From: Acidimicrobiales bacterium
GTDB taxonomy: Bacteria > Actinomycetota > Acidimicrobiia > Acidimicrobiales > SZUA-35
Length of the DNA: 64,000 nucleotides
Direction of reading: 5' to 3'
Assembly (NCBI GenBank): GCA_020629155.1
Contig: JAHDDW010000014.1
Coordinates: 1 to 64,000, forward strand
A model generated the notes under the pieces. It was not told the DNA's origin and searched no databases. It worked only from the letters and a program-made list of their open reading frames with translations. Position numbers and translations under genes: made by a program. Below, one piece after another: positions 52,352 through 60,562 of this stretch; position 1 is the first letter of the stretch; every line of letters begins with the position of its first letter.

Positions 52352-53689
52352 TTACCCTCCTTCAAAAATTGAGGAGTCGAGCGAGACACCATTTTTCATA
52401 AGCTTGTCGCTATGTTGAGGCCTAACACCTGTTGCAGTAAGGGTTGGGTTCTGATCTGATTCGTTGCGGTAATGGAGCTTAAAAATTTCGTTTAAGGTGA
52501 TTTGTTCACCTTCCATGCCGACAACTTCGGTGATATAAGACACGACACGTTTACCATTTCGAAGTCTCTCTAGTTGTACGATTAAATCGACAGCAGATGC
52601 GGTTTGTTCACGTATAGCGCGCGTTGGTAGGTCAAATCCTGTTAACAAAACCATAGTTTCTAGTCGAGAAATAGCGTCTCGTGGTGTGTTCGCATGCAAT
52701 GTCGTTAGCGACCCCTCATGGCCTGTATTCATTGCCTGGAGCATATCTAAGGCTTCGCCGCCTCTGCATTCGCCAACGATGATACGATCAGGTCGCATAC
52801 GTAAGCTATTGCGCACAAGATCACGAATAGCAATCTCACCTTTGCCTTCCATATTGGGAGGTCTGCATTCTAAACGGATAACATGGCGTTGTCGCAAGCG
52901 TAACTCGACAGCGTCTTCAATCGTGACAATTCGATCGCCTTCTGCGATAAAGCTAGACATCACGTTCAGAAAAGTGGTTTTGCCTGTGCCAGTCCCGCCA
53001 GAGATAACAATGTTTAGTTTGCCTTGCACACACGAACGCACGAAATGTAAAGCAGGGAGTGTAAGAGAACCGCTAGCAAGCAAATCGTCAGCGGTTAAAC
53101 CATCTTTGGAAAATTTACGGATAGTTAACGATGGTCCGTCTACGGCTAGTGGCTCTATTATTGCGTTGACACGCGAGCCGTCAGGGAGTCGTGCGTCGAC
53201 CATAGGGATCGATTCGTCGATTCTTCTTCCCACGGTTGAAACAATTTTTTCGATTACACGACGCAGATGTTCATTTGTGCGAAACCTTATGTCCGTTAGT
53301 ACAACTTTGCCAGCAATTTCAGCGTAAATGGAATCTGTGCCATTAACCATGATTTCGCTGACCTGAGAGTCTTGCAGCAAACTTTCAATTGGTCCGTACC
53401 CTAGAACGTCGTTGATGACGTCAGAGAGTACTTTGCTTTGCTCAGAAGGGTTAAGAGGTAAGTTCTCGGCAGCTATTAACAGTTTTAGCTCTTCTGAAAC
53501 CTTTACACGTAATTCGTTGGAGCTGATATCATCGTTGAACGAGGCACCGATACGTTCGACAAGTTTCAAACGAGCGCGATCGCTGAATCCTTCAATTGGA
53601 CTTTGAGACATGTTCTTGTCGTCGTGATCTTTGCTAGCAGGTGGTGGTTTGCGTCCTTGCGCAGAAAGTAACATTTTGCCCAGAGACAT
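52352..53689 (-). CDS. tadA: TadA/CpaF-type secretion ATPase
   Basis: Hexameric ATPase that powers pilus assembly. 445 aa: N-terminal domain with VLGYGPIESLLQDSQVSEIMVNG, Walker A VISGGTGTGKTTFLNV, Walker B RIIVGECRGGEALDMLQAMNTGHEGSLTTLHANTP with the Asp/His boxes. The first 30 residues are basic and disordered. The start shares one base with the tadZ stop (TAATG), and only one in-frame stop separates its end from the next ORF. Confidence 0.95.
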   Translation of the reverse strand: MSLGKMLLSAQGRKPPPASKDHDDKNMSQSPIEGFSDRARLKLVERIGASFNDDISSNELRVKVSEELKLLIAAENLPLNPSEQSKVLSDVINDVLGYGPIESLLQDSQVSEIMVNGTDSIYAEIAGKVVLTDIRFRTNEHLRRVIEKIVSTVGRRIDESIPMVDARLPDGSRVNAIIEPLAVDGPSLTIRKFSKDGLTADDLLASGSLTLPALHFVRSCVQGKLNIVISGGTGTGKTTFLNVMSSFIAEGDRIVTIEDAVELRLRQRHVIRLECRPPNMEGKGEIAIRDLVRNSLRMRPDRIIVGECRGGEALDMLQAMNTGHEGSLTTLHANTPRDAISRLETMVLLTGFDLPTRAIREQTASAVDLIVQLERLRNGKRVVSYITEVVGMEGEQITLNEIFKLHYRNESDQNPTLTATGVRPQHSDKLMKNGVSLDSSIFEGG

Positions 53690-54870
53690 TATTTAAACCA
53701 TCCTCTAGATTTCGGTTTATTAGTCGTTGTAACGGTTTCTCCTTTAACAATGTGGGCAGCGTGTTTAAAACCAGAGGATAATGGGCTCTTCGGTTGCATC
53801 TCAAGGTATGGGATAGCTTGGTTGCCTGAAGTAATCACCTTCGGTTCTTCAGGAAGAACTATAGATACTTCTAACCCCACGATGGACTCAATGTCTTCTT
53901 GTGTTAACCCGCTTTTTGGGTTTGCTTTGTTTAGAATGAGATGCTGCTTGCGTGACACTAGGCCGACTGTATGCAGTGCTTTCATATGTTTATCTAAAAC
54001 TCGTACTCCGCTGACTTCAGGACATGTCACAAAAATAACATCAGAAGCCGTTTGTATGGCTGCCAGCGTGGCATCTGTAGAACCAGGCCCCGTATCGATA
54101 ATGACGTATCTAAAAGAATTTCTAAGCTGCTCAAAAATAGGCCCAAGAACATCTTCATCTACTTTTTCGGCCTGTCCTAGATCAGAAGGAGCGGGGAGTA
54201 CTAATAAGCCACTTGCATGGGAAGCAAGGCTTAACTTGAGGTTTGTTGAATTAACAACCCAATCTTTAACAGCTAGATGCGATATATCTGTGGTTGCTTC
54301 GATGTGAAGAAGTTCGGCTATTTCTCCTGCTACTAGATCTAAGTCGACAAGTACAACTTCATTGGGGTGTTCTTGTGCTAGAGCGACGGCGGTGTTTACC
54401 GCAATAGTTGATTTTCCTACCCCTCCGATTGGCCCGACGATAGCGACGATACCGTCTCTTTCTGATACAGTCTTGTTTGCTTCGTAGGCTGTTTTAGCTT
54501 TCGATATACGTTCTAGAACAAGTAGAGATTTTGTAAGCTTGTCGGGTCCTCCTGAAGGGTCTACGACATCTCTTACGCCGCTTTGCATTGCTTTTCTTAG
54601 AAAGTTTTCGGTTGGGTTTGCCAGGGCAAGGCATTCTGTTCTACCTGCAATAGAGATAGCTAGTGATGTTTCGAGTAAAATATTTTCTTCCACATCTGGT
54701 CCGAAAACAAGAACTTGTGCCGATGCAGCCGTTGTTCTGCGTTGGATTTCTTCTGAAGTAATTTTATCAGGGGCGAATTTTTCTACTAGTAGCTCGTATT
54801 CGCTTCCCAAAGAGGCTGGCTCTAACTGTGTCCAGTGATGATCGTTTGTTAGAAGTAGTATTTGATGCAT
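53689..54870 (-). CDS. TadZ/CpaE-like ATPase (MinD/ParA family)
   Basis: 393 aa: an atypical receiver-like N-terminal domain (1-130) and a ParA/MinD ATPase domain with the deviant Walker motif VGPIGGVGKSTIAVNTAVALA, VVLVDLDLVAGEIAELL and YVIIDTGPGSTD. TadZ proteins position the Tad machine at the pole or site of assembly. TAATG overlaps at both ends show tight coupling with cpaB upstream and tadA downstream. The C-terminus is basic (NKPKSRGWFK). Confidence 0.88.
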   Translation of the reverse strand: MHQILLLTNDHHWTQLEPASLGSEYELLVEKFAPDKITSEEIQRRTTAASAQVLVFGPDVEENILLETSLAISIAGRTECLALANPTENFLRKAMQSGVRDVVDPSGGPDKLTKSLLVLERISKAKTAYEANKTVSERDGIVAIVGPIGGVGKSTIAVNTAVALAQEHPNEVVLVDLDLVAGEIAELLHIEATTDISHLAVKDWVVNSTNLKLSLASHASGLLVLPAPSDLGQAEKVDEDVLGPIFEQLRNSFRYVIIDTGPGSTDATLAAIQTASDVIFVTCPEVSGVRVLDKHMKALHTVGLVSRKQHLILNKANPKSGLTQEDIESIVGLEVSIVLPEEPKVITSGNQAIPYLEMQPKSPLSSGFKHAAHIVKGETVTTTNKPKSRGWFK

Positions 54871-55736
54871 TACTGCTCCTGTCTGTCTGCAGCAGGCTGT
54901 GAAGATCCGTCATCTGAGTCATCAGCTTCATCGATAGAAGGTTCTGTCGGAGAAGAGAGTGCTATATCTTCGAACAGTGTTTGTAACGTAATAAGATCAA
55001 GATCCGTTTCTGCTAACAGAGCAGGCTCGCTTGCTAACCAGATAGATCCGTACTCTTTCGCGAAGATAATACGTTGCAGCTGTTCTGGTTCGACGGCCAC
55101 AGTAAACAACAAGTCTGAAGCAGGTGTTTGTCTGATCCTGTCTTCCTCTTGACCTGGATTGATAGCTGTATCTGGTAAAGCTAACGCTCCGCCTGTTTGA
55201 ATGTTTGTTACCAGAACGCTTGTGAGGAGGGTCTTGGTTGCTGGAACAGTTTGACCGTTCTGATCAATATCGATTGAGACAAGCAGCGAGATTTTGTCAC
55301 CTGGTTCAATTTGTCCACCAACGGCGCGTTCAGGATTTATTTGTATAGTCGCTTCAAGTAGTCCATCTGGTACAGGAACTTGTCCTCCTGCGACTGTCCG
55401 AGAGAGGCTTGCTGAGAAGCGGCTTTGGACAAGTTGTTCTCCGGCTACTAAGTCAACGCTAGTAACGAGTTCGCCTAGTTTGGAAAGGTCGACAATTGAT
55501 CCATCGGCTTTGATATTGGCAGGTATTTTTCTTTTTTCTACTGATGATTCTAATTCTTTAGCTGGTGTCCCTGCTTGTATCGCATCGGAAACGATATAAA
55601 CCTCGACTAATTCTTGTCCAGCTAATGCCCGTTCTTCACTAGTTTGAACAAACCTGACGAGCGTGAAGACACCTCCGACACCGAGAAAGATGGCGAGAAC
55701 TGCAGCTATAATCCTTCCTTTGTTAGAGTCATCCAT
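54870..55736 (-). CDS. CpaB-like (RcpC) SAF-domain pilus assembly protein
   Basis: 288 aa from ATG 55736, which has AGGAAG upstream; the open frame begins 33 bases earlier. N-terminal membrane helix (about 8-28), then an SAF domain (VYIVSDAIQAGTPAKELESSVEKRKIP) and the RcpC domain (VPVPDGLLEATIQINPERAVGGQIEPGDKISLLVS). Periplasmic/cell-wall part of the Tad system. The C-terminus is acidic and disordered (SIDEADDSDDGSSQPAADRQ). First gene of the operon cpaB-tadZ-tadA-vWA/tadB-tadC. Confidence 0.85.
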   Translation of the reverse strand: MDDSNKGRIIAAVLAIFLGVGGVFTLVRFVQTSEERALAGQELVEVYIVSDAIQAGTPAKELESSVEKRKIPANIKADGSIVDLSKLGELVTSVDLVAGEQLVQSRFSASLSRTVAGGQVPVPDGLLEATIQINPERAVGGQIEPGDKISLLVSIDIDQNGQTVPATKTLLTSVLVTNIQTGGALALPDTAINPGQEEDRIRQTPASDLLFTVAVEPEQLQRIIFAKEYGSIWLASEPALLAETDLDLITLQTLFEDIALSSPTEPSIDEADDSDDGSSQPAADRQEQ

Positions 55737-55776
55737 GCTGCTTCCTTCATAGGATCTTGTCGGCAGCAAACAGACC

Positions 55777-56547
55777 TTAGTTAGAATTTGAAAGAAAATG
55801 TGTTGTTACTATACTGACTAGTTTTTCATGACATGCACCATTAGAGAGCAACGTGCCGCCAATAGGTCTGTCATAGCGGTCGACGTTGTTTCCTGAAAGG
55901 TCCGTTACTTTCCCGCCTGCTTCTTCGATGAGTAGCGACGCTGGTCCGACGTCATGAAAGTCAGAGGTGTGTTTTATAACAGCGATGGCTTTGCCGCGGG
56001 CGACTGAAATACACTTGTAGCCTGTCGCTGGTACAGGTTGGACTTTGCCGCCGTGTTGTTTGATAGCGTCAACATAAGGAAAAGCTGTTGTGCCTAGCAA
56101 AACATAGCCATCTTCAAAGTGTGCATCGTTGACGTTGATTTGTTCATCGTTGCAAAATGCGCCTTTGTTTTTGATGGCGTGAAACATCTCATTCGTGTAC
56201 GGGTTATAGAGCAGCGACATGACAGGTACGCCGTTTTCTAGCAGCGCAACCATAAAAATGCTGGCTGGGATAGCAAGCATATAGGGGACAGTGCCGTCGA
56301 TCGGATCGCAAAGCCACTGATATTTTTCTTGACCGCTGCCCCAACTTGCTTCTTCACCGAGCACGCCATGGTCGCTATAGTTCGTCTGCACTTGTTTGAT
56401 CAGAAGGTCATTGATCGCTTTGTCAATCGCTGTAACAGGTGTGCGGTCATCCTTTGTCTCATAGCTATGATCTTTGCCAAAGTTTTTAAGCATCATCACG
56501 CCAGCTTGCTGCGCAATAGCTTTAGCAAATTGCAGTTCTTGTTCCAC
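55777..56547 (-). CDS. Inositol-monophosphatase-family phosphatase
   Basis: Mg2+-dependent phosphatase superfamily (inositol phosphate, histidinol phosphate or fructose bisphosphate). 256 aa with metal ligands in VLGEEASWG and LCDPIDGT. The C-terminal motif reads HDVGPASLLIEEAGGKV, where His replaces the more common Trp before Asp. Substrate not certain. The start is GTG 56547: TAGAGT (56554-56559, minus strand) ends 6 bases upstream, so it is leaderless. It is downstream of nothing on its strand and lies just after the Tad operon promoter. Confidence 0.85.
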   Translation of the reverse strand: MEQELQFAKAIAQQAGVMMLKNFGKDHSYETKDDRTPVTAIDKAINDLLIKQVQTNYSDHGVLGEEASWGSGQEKYQWLCDPIDGTVPYMLAIPASIFMVALLENGVPVMSLLYNPYTNEMFHAIKNKGAFCNDEQINVNDAHFEDGYVLLGTTAFPYVDAIKQHGGKVQPVPATGYKCISVARGKAIAVIKHTSDFHDVGPASLLIEEAGGKVTDLSGNNVDRYDRPIGGTLLSNGACHEKLVSIVTTHFLSNSN

Positions 56548-56684
56548 GCACTTACTCTAATGGCATCTTGCCTAGGTTTGCCTACATAAGGATGAGGTTT
56601 TGGCTAGCTAAGATAATTTTGCTACCCCTTGCATAGTGAAACAATATGCAATAAGTAACTTTAAGGTCTATAATTGGTCGTCTA

Positions 56685-57326
56685 ATGGCAGGACAACCCG
56701 ACGAGTTCATAGCGTTCATAGACGAATCAAAACGTCCCATGCGAAACCGTAGAACAGGCAAAGTAGATATCACTCAATGGCACTACGTTCTAGCCGTCGT
56801 GATCATAATGCGAATAGATCTAGAGAGCGTACGCCAAAAAATACTACGGATCGAAGCCGATCTAAACTACGAGCTTCACTACCAAGAAATGAAAAGCAAC
56901 ACTCGCCGTTGTAACGCAATAGAAGCGATTGAGCAGATAAAAGAATGGAACGGCATACTCTTTGAAACGATGAAACCCATTGGACAGAGTAACGCTGAAG
57001 AACACAGAACACGAGCCAGTCAACTCAAACAATCATTTCAAATGCTCGCTAATAATTACCAATCAACGAAAGTTATTTTAGAAACACGGGCCAAACGAAA
57101 AACCAGCCGACCTACGCTAGACAACAAAGATATCGCGGTTCTTCAGAAACTCTACGCCACTAAAAAAGTAGCTCGAACCTTTCAAATCAGACATGAAACG
57201 AAACAAGAACCCATACTAAAAATAGCTGACCTGCTTGCTAGCTCACGAACCGATATGCTTTGTGTGAGCGACGAAACGATCTATCCACAAATTGGGCATA
57301 GAGTCATAATCGTCAAACCTAAATAA
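56685..57326 (+). CDS. DUF3800 domain-containing protein
   Basis: 213 aa. The N-terminal FIDESKRP, followed by YVLAVVII, an internal LHYQEMKS, and the C-terminal PILKIADLLASSRTD match the DUF3800 layout, an RNase H-like fold with conserved acidic residues that is predicted to act on nucleic acid. DUF3800 genes often sit in mobile or defence regions. TATAAT lies 10 bases before the ATG. Function unknown. Confidence 0.75.
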   Translation: MAGQPDEFIAFIDESKRPMRNRRTGKVDITQWHYVLAVVIIMRIDLESVRQKILRIEADLNYELHYQEMKSNTRRCNAIEAIEQIKEWNGILFETMKPIGQSNAEEHRTRASQLKQSFQMLANNYQSTKVILETRAKRKTSRPTLDNKDIAVLQKLYATKKVARTFQIRHETKQEPILKIADLLASSRTDMLCVSDETIYPQIGHRVIIVKPK

Positions 57327-57350
57327 AAACAACCCATAAAAACGCAGAGA

Positions 57351-57409
57351 CCCTGGGGTCTTGCAACAAGACAGAGCCAGGGCGTACTTACACGCAGCTA
57401 ACTGCGTGT
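57351..57409 (+). other. Structured intergenic RNA or terminator
   Basis: CCCTGG (57351-57356) and CCAGGG (57377-57382) enclose the perfect hairpin GTCTTG-CAA-CAAGAC (57358-57372). A second hairpin follows, ACACGCAG-CTAA-CTGCGTGT (57390-57409), with CTGTTTCC after it. Together they could end the DUF3800 transcript or form a small structured RNA. The rest of the gap to 57571 shows only weak complementarity (AGTGAGAGAG near 57486 and CTCACTCACT near 57558). Confidence 0.5.
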
Positions 57410-57571
57410 CTGTTTCCATTATCGGCTAAAATTAACAAAAAGTCAACCCTGCTATGCAATAGAACTTTAAAAAATGCTGTGAAGTGAGAGAGTCACGATA
57501 ACAGCTTTTACAAGTTTATGTCGATGTGATGTTTCGTAACACATCTAATGCTTATTCCTCACTCACTTTAA

Positions 57572-57607
57572 TAGCTGGAGACCTTCAATAAAAGGTGCTT
57601 CCAGCTA
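57572..57607 (-). terminator. Terminator hairpin of the polysaccharide operon
   Basis: TAGCTGGA (57572-57579) pairs with TCCAGCTA (57600-57607), with an inner ACCTT/AAGGT pairing. It lies 8 bases beyond the wzm stop on the minus strand. Confidence 0.65.
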
Positions 57608-57615
57608 GTTGTGCT

Positions 57616-58509
57616 CTAAATCACGTCGGCGAAGGATTTTTCTAGGCGTACGAACGTGGTCAAAGCAAGCGCCAACAAGGCAAGGCCGCTGAGTGCTGAG
57701 ATCCAGCTATAACTCGGGAAAGGTGTGCCGAGTAGTGCCCATCGTAAACCATCAAGTGCGGTTGTTGCTGGGTTCAAACGATACAGCGGCAGCCATGTTT
57801 CGGGCACAATCGTCGAGCTATAAGCAATCGGAGTAAGATAAAACCACAGCTGGCTTGCAAACGGAATCATATGTTTCACATCACGATAGTTTATGTTCAC
57901 GGCTGCAAGCAGCACGCCAGGCGCTAACGCGCAAAGCACCAGCGCTAGTGCCCAAAGGGGAGTGGTTAGCACCCGCCAAGATGGCCACTGATCATAATAA
58001 GCAAGCAACGGAACCAGCAAGACCATGCCGACAGCTAAGTCAACTAAAGCAGGCAGCACACTGCCTAACGGTGCATGCAGCCGAGGGAAAAAGATTTTAG
58101 CTAGCAAATCTGGGTTGGCGACCAAGCTATCTGAAGCAGCGGTGAACGAACGTTGAATATAGGTCCAGCCGACAAACCCTGTGTAGGCAAATAAAATATA
58201 GGCGACGCCATCACTCGGAGCGTTAAGCAGACGCCCGAAAATAAACAATGCAATAACAGCTTGTGCGACGGGTTGGATTACCGCCCACGCAACCCCAAAA
58301 AAGGTTTGTCGATAACGTAGCTTGAGATCTCGCGCGGCGAAAAAGAAGGCAAGTTCTTTCGTCGCCGCTAATTCACGCAGACGACTCGGCCATCGCCGCT
58401 TTGCACTGCTATTGGTCACCCACAGGTTGTTATCGGCAATGCTCGTAAGGTCAACAGCTGGACCTATCTCGATGTCATCAACACTATGGCTGGCAACCGT
58501 CTGTTTCAT
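57616..58509 (-). CDS. wzm: ABC-2 type polysaccharide exporter, permease (Wzm-like)
   Basis: 297 aa, a cytoplasmic N-terminus of about 45 residues and six membrane helices. The segment RDLKLRYRQTFFGVAWAVIQPVAQAVIALFIFGRLL is typical of O-antigen/teichoic-acid exporters. It pairs with the ATPase encoded immediately upstream (4-base overlap) to export a lipid-linked glycan. Last gene of the flippase-glycosyltransferase-sulfotransferase-wzt-wzm operon. Confidence 0.92.
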   Translation of the reverse strand: MKQTVASHSVDDIEIGPAVDLTSIADNNLWVTNSSAKRRWPSRLRELAATKELAFFFAARDLKLRYRQTFFGVAWAVIQPVAQAVIALFIFGRLLNAPSDGVAYILFAYTGFVGWTYIQRSFTAASDSLVANPDLLAKIFFPRLHAPLGSVLPALVDLAVGMVLLVPLLAYYDQWPSWRVLTTPLWALALVLCALAPGVLLAAVNINYRDVKHMIPFASQLWFYLTPIAYSSTIVPETWLPLYRLNPATTALDGLRWALLGTPFPSYSWISALSGLALLALALTTFVRLEKSFADVI

Positions 58510-59711
58510 GAGGCACCTGCTTTCTCGACTGTCCAGCGTGATCGTAGATCTAGAATGCGACCATCAGCAGGCCGTTGCGACGTGCTAACTTCAAAAACTA
58601 AAATGTCGTCTTCCCAAACATCCCACGATTGGTCGACAATTTGCACCCAATAGCCAAGACGATACGTGCCTGGTGCAAGCACGCCAGGCACCGTAAAACT
58701 GAACGTATATTCACCTGGCGTCATTGGGTTAGGCATCACACTCTCAGGCGTAAATTCGTCAAAAACATGCGTCCCATCGTTCGTTAAAAGATAGGCACTG
58801 ACCATACATTGCGTTGTAGCATCTCGCAGATATCCAGTGAGCGCTAAGGTAAACGATTCGCCAGCTTTCACCGTTTCGTTTTCGCCAGCGTCATTCATTT
58901 TCGCTTCTGTTAGAGTGAAAGGCTGGTCTTTGCGAGGTCGCTGTATTTGTGACTTGCCGCCAGAAGCATCGAGATACGTATCAAGCACCTTTGGTGTCGG
59001 CCCGTCATCGATGATAGAACCCTCGCTGAGGAAAATAGAGCGGCTGCACAGCTGACGCACCGCTGCCATATTGTGGCTAACAAGTAAAATAGTACGTCCA
59101 GATTTTTCGATCTCACCCATCTTGGCCATGCACCGTTTTTGGAATTCATCGTCACCAACGGCAAGCACCTCGTCGATAATTAAAATATCGGCAGCGAGAT
59201 GAGCAGCCACAGAGAAAGCAAGTCGCATCTGCATACCAGAGGAATACCGCTTAAGCGGGGTATCAATAAAACGTTCTACATTTGCAAACGCAACGATGTC
59301 GTCGAATTGTCGAGTGATCTCTTGTCGTTTCATCCCTAAAATAGTGCCGTTAAGATACACATTTTCTCGCCCTGTCAACTCACGAGAAAACCCTGTTCCT
59401 ACTTCGAGGAGTGAACCGACCCGGCCATAGGTTCGGCTATAGCCTTCTGTCGGGGTCGTTATACGGCTCAAAATCTTTAACAGCGTGCTTTTGCCAGCGC
59501 CGTTACGGCCAACAATACCCAGCGTTTGTCCTTGCGGCACTGTAAACGAGATGTCTTTAAGCGGCCAGATTTCATTCGTCTCAGCCGACGTTTTGCGTTT
59601 TCTGCCTGCAAACGTATTCGAAATCGCCTCAGTAATGCTGCTTGCCTTATGTCTACCAATCACATACCTTTTCGACAGGCCAACAACCTCGATAGCGTTA
59701 GAACGTTGCAT
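58506..59711 (-). CDS. wzt: ABC polysaccharide exporter, ATPase with C-terminal binding domain (Wzt-like)
   Basis: 401 aa. ATPase domain (1-250) with Walker A GRNGAGKSTLLKIL, signature RYSSGMQMRLAFS, Walker B ILIIDEVLAVGD and the switch His in LLVSHNM. A C-terminal beta-sandwich (about 265-395; AGESFTLALTGYLRDATTQCMVSAYLL) resembles the Wzt domain that recognises the glycan end, so a particular modified polymer is probably the cargo. It overlaps the permease gene by 4 bases and follows the sulfotransferase by 8. Confidence 0.92.
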   Translation of the reverse strand: MQRSNAIEVVGLSKRYVIGRHKASSITEAISNTFAGRKRKTSAETNEIWPLKDISFTVPQGQTLGIVGRNGAGKSTLLKILSRITTPTEGYSRTYGRVGSLLEVGTGFSRELTGRENVYLNGTILGMKRQEITRQFDDIVAFANVERFIDTPLKRYSSGMQMRLAFSVAAHLAADILIIDEVLAVGDDEFQKRCMAKMGEIEKSGRTILLVSHNMAAVRQLCSRSIFLSEGSIIDDGPTPKVLDTYLDASGGKSQIQRPRKDQPFTLTEAKMNDAGENETVKAGESFTLALTGYLRDATTQCMVSAYLLTNDGTHVFDEFTPESVMPNPMTPGEYTFSFTVPGVLAPGTYRLGYWVQIVDQSWDVWEDDILVFEVSTSQRPADGRILDLRSRWTVEKAGAS

Positions 59712-59719
59712 AACATCTC

Positions 59720-60562
59720 TTACAACTCATAACCCAAATGTTTGCTTTCAAAAGCGACAATGTCGAGAATATCTTCCTCGTATTGCTTCAAAACGAAACG
59801 GGCGTCGACATGTCTGTTCGCGCCAGGTTTCTGGTGGAACGTGTCGAAAGCTTTTTTGATATTGCCTTCTAACCCAAGTTGGTTCATCAAAACGTGCGGC
59901 TCTTGCAAAAAAAGCTCATAGCGGATAAAAGGTGTCCCCTTACCCCATGCTTTAAGAGCACATTTGGCCATCTCCTGCCAACGCAACGCAAGTTTATGGA
60001 TGAGTACATCAAGGGTTAATTCTGTCTCATAGTCGGGTGCGTTCGGATTATCACGCATGTTAACAAGATGTGTCCACGGATATGGAATCTCCACAGGTGT
60101 AGAAATAAGTTCACCATTGACTAAAAATCCCATACGGTCGAGACAGCTTCTAATGTTATCGAAAGGGTTACGTACCACGAAAATAGCTTTTGCGTCGCTG
60201 AAACGAGCAAGAAGGTCTTCCCAAAAGAACGTGAGCGAAGGTTCTTTAAAAACGCCAGACGCGAAACGATGGCGCGAACGATTAATAACAGTTTCTAAAT
60301 AGTTCGAATCGCTAGGATGCAAGTGGCGGTAAGTGGGCGAGTAGCGTTCAAGTGCTAAGTCGTTTGTGAAAGCAGTATCACAAACTTCGGCGAGTGCTGC
60401 GGCAAGAAGTGATGTGCCTGATTTCTGATTGCCGAAAACGAAATAGTCAGGCGAGGCCGCTAGACGGTTTTTAAAGTTTTTAAAATGCTCAGCTGATGCT
60501 TGCAAGCGAAAGCGTGAGGGGCGTTTGATCTTGGCGTGAGGGTTAGCTGCTTGTGCTGTCAT
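59720..60562 (-). CDS. Sulfotransferase (PAPS-dependent)
   Basis: 280 aa. The 5'-phosphosulfate loop is FVFGNQKSGTSLLAAAL and the 3'-phosphate site is AIFVVRNPFDNIRSCLDRM, the two hallmarks of the family. It would transfer sulfate from PAPS to a hydroxyl, here plausibly on the exported polysaccharide or glycolipid. Overlaps the upstream glycosyltransferase gene by 20 bases. The basic N-terminus lacks a signal, so it acts in the cytoplasm. Confidence 0.87.
   Translation of the reverse strand: MTAQAANPHAKIKRPSRFRLQASAEHFKNFKNRLAASPDYFVFGNQKSGTSLLAAALAEVCDTAFTNDLALERYSPTYRHLHPSDSNYLETVINRSRHRFASGVFKEPSLTFFWEDLLARFSDAKAIFVVRNPFDNIRSCLDRMGFLVNGELISTPVEIPYPWTHLVNMRDNPNAPDYETELTLDVLIHKLALRWQEMAKCALKAWGKGTPFIRYELFLQEPHVLMNQLGLEGNIKKAFDTFHQKPGANRHVDARFVLKQYEEDILDIVAFESKHLGYEL

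Noticed and set aside
52686-53327. 213-aa plus-strand open frame inside tadA
   Set aside because: It is a shadow of the conserved ATPase gene on the other strand; composition and motifs do not support a protein.
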